A stretch of DNA of 7,482 nt. Source: Flavobacteriales bacterium. Its GTDB lineage: Bacteria > Bacteroidota > Bacteroidia > Flavobacteriales_E > Vicingaceae. The notes beneath the pieces were generated by a model. It was not told the DNA's origin. It saw nothing but the letters and a program-made list of their open reading frames with translations, and did not search any database. Shown here piece after piece: positions 6,557 through 7,482 of the stretch (the first letter of the stretch is position 1; the number at the start of each line of letters is the position of its first letter). The stretch lies in NCBI GenBank assembly GCA_002402165.1, contig NVVI01000001.1, forward strand, positions 102,218 through 109,699, in the 5' to 3' direction. The position numbers were made by a program, and so were the translations under genes.

Positions 6557-7482
6557 TAATGTTTAATCAATTTTATCACCTCATCGGCAATAATATTTGC
6601 AGAATCGTTAAAAGCCATTTTAGCCACATTATTTGCTATTCTTTGTTGTTCTTGTTCATTGTTCACTAATTCAATTAATGTTGGAACTAGCTTCTTTTGT
6701 GCTTCTGTATCTTTAACCAGTAATGCTGCATTATGATTAACCAATGCCATTGCATTTTTGGTTTGATGGTCTTCTGCTGCACTTGGTAATGGAACAAAAA
6801 TAGTTGGCTTCGCTGCAATGCTTAATTCAGAAACTGACATTGCTCCAGCTCTTGATACCACTACATCTGCAATAGCATAAGCATAATCCATTTTGCTGAT
6901 AAATGGCATTGTTTTAATTCCTTTTCCTTCATATTTAGCGACTGTTTTAGCAGCTTCATCAACATACAATTTACCTGTTTGCCATACCAACTGAATGTTG
7001 TTTTTTACAAACTCTTCTATTCCAGCATCAATTGCGTGGTTGATTGTTCTTGCACCTAAACTTCCTCCAACAACTAAGACAGTTTTTTTTGTTGGATCTA
7101 ATCCAAAATATTCTATTCCTCTTACTCTTTTTGCTTCTAAGTTTTTAATATTTTGGCGAACTGGATTTCCCGTCAATATAATTTTCTCTCTTGGGAAAAA
7201 TCGATCCATATTATCATAAGCAACACAAATTTTTTCAACATGTTTAGCCAATAATTTATTAGTAATTCCTGGATAGGAATTTTGCTCTTGAACCAAAGCC
7301 GGAACTCCAAGCCTAGTAGCAGCTTTTAATAACGGACCACTTGCATATCCACCAACACCAACAACAACATCTGGCTTAAAATCTTTCACTATTTTTTTTG
7401 CTTTTCGCATACTCAAAAATAGCTTAAACGGAAATTTTAAGTTTTGTAAAGTCAATCTTCTTTGTAAACCCATTATTGGTAA
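6556..7482 (-). CDS. murG: MurG, lipid II-forming GlcNAc transferase, 5' end outside window
   Basis: MurG is a peripheral membrane glycosyltransferase (GT28 family) that adds GlcNAc to lipid I on the cytoplasmic face, making lipid II. The frame stays open to the right edge, with 308 visible residues. The ATG at 7473 falls in LPIMGLQRRLTLQNL, which aligns with the internal ISGLRGK region near residue 62 of E. coli MurG. It is therefore internal, and about 60 N-terminal residues including the GGTGGH loop are missing from the window. Counting from that Met, motifs are GVGGYASGP (39-47), QEQN (62-65), TGNPVR (101-106), VVGGSLGAR (134-142), QTGK (165-168), SRAGAMSVSE (207-216) and the nucleotide-sugar region PLPSAAEDHQTKNA (228-241). 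The stop overlaps the murC start by one base. Truncation is a window-edge effect. Confidence 0.96.
   Translation of the reverse strand, partial: LPIMGLQRRLTLQNLKFPFKLFLSMRKAKKIVKDFKPDVVVGVGGYASGPLLKAATRLGVPALVQEQNSYPGITNKLLAKHVEKICVAYDNMDRFFPREKIILTGNPVRQNIKNLEAKRVRGIEYFGLDPTKKTVLVVGGSLGARTINHAIDAGIEEFVKNNIQLVWQTGKLYVDEAAKTVAKYEGKGIKTMPFISKMDYAYAIADVVVSRAGAMSVSELSIAAKPTIFVPLPSAAEDHQTKNAMALVNHNAALLVKDTEAQKKLVPTLIELVNNEQEQQRIANNVAKMAFNDSANIIADEVIKLIKH

Noticed and set aside
6487..6669. Plus-strand open frame across the murG/murC junction
   Set aside because: It is short, antisense to two conserved genes, and lacks any recognisable feature.
6995..7219. Plus-strand open frame opposite murG
   Set aside because: It is a shadow of murG codons.
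7471..7473. ATG as the start of murG
   Set aside because: It lies in the region aligning with an internal ISGL-type segment of MurG, and the N-terminal glycine loop would be missing. The frame continues to the window edge.
1..7482. CRISPR array, transposon ends, tRNA or riboswitch
   Set aside because: The window is almost wholly coding. No regularly spaced repeats, terminal inverted repeats, cloverleaf or aptamer-like structure was seen in the short intergenic parts.

Overview
The window is a stretch of low-GC bacterial chromosome carrying the 3' half of a division and cell wall (dcw) gene cluster. It most likely comes from a member of the Bacteroidota, probably class Flavobacteriia. Three things point there: the gene order murG-murC-ftsQ-ftsA-ftsZ-yqeY with no ddl or murB between murC and ftsQ; a 651-residue FtsZ with a long acidic linker and a tail ending NSFLHDNVD; and start sites without Shine-Dalgarno sequences. 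The assignment rests on recalled family features, not on a database search.

Layout, left to right. Positions 2-538 on the plus strand hold the 3' end of a gene for a protein with YD-like repeats; its start lies outside the window. Everything else is on the minus strand and is read from right to left: murG (5' end cut by the right edge, 7482-6556), murC (6556-5156), ftsQ (5163-4375), ftsA (4373-3096), ftsZ (3061-1106), a 121-bp intergenic region, then yqeY (984-535). The yqeY and YD-repeat genes converge, and their stop codons overlap in a shared TTAA.

The five dcw genes are packed for co-transcription and probable translational coupling. murG and murC share one base (TAATG), murC and ftsQ overlap by 8 bp, ftsQ and ftsA are 1 nt apart, and ftsA and ftsZ are 34 nt apart. 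MurG completes lipid II, MurC adds the first amino acid to the peptidoglycan precursor, FtsQ is the membrane-anchored divisome linker, and FtsA tethers FtsZ filaments to the membrane. A clear intrinsic terminator follows ftsZ and sits only 14 nt before the yqeY start codon.

I see no mobile element, CRISPR array, RNA gene or defence-type cassette, and no evidence of an undescribed multi-gene system. The points most worth a second look are the repeat-bearing FtsZ linker, the terminator just upstream of yqeY, a degenerate copy of what looks like a dispersed short repeat after ftsZ, and the truncated YD-repeat gene.
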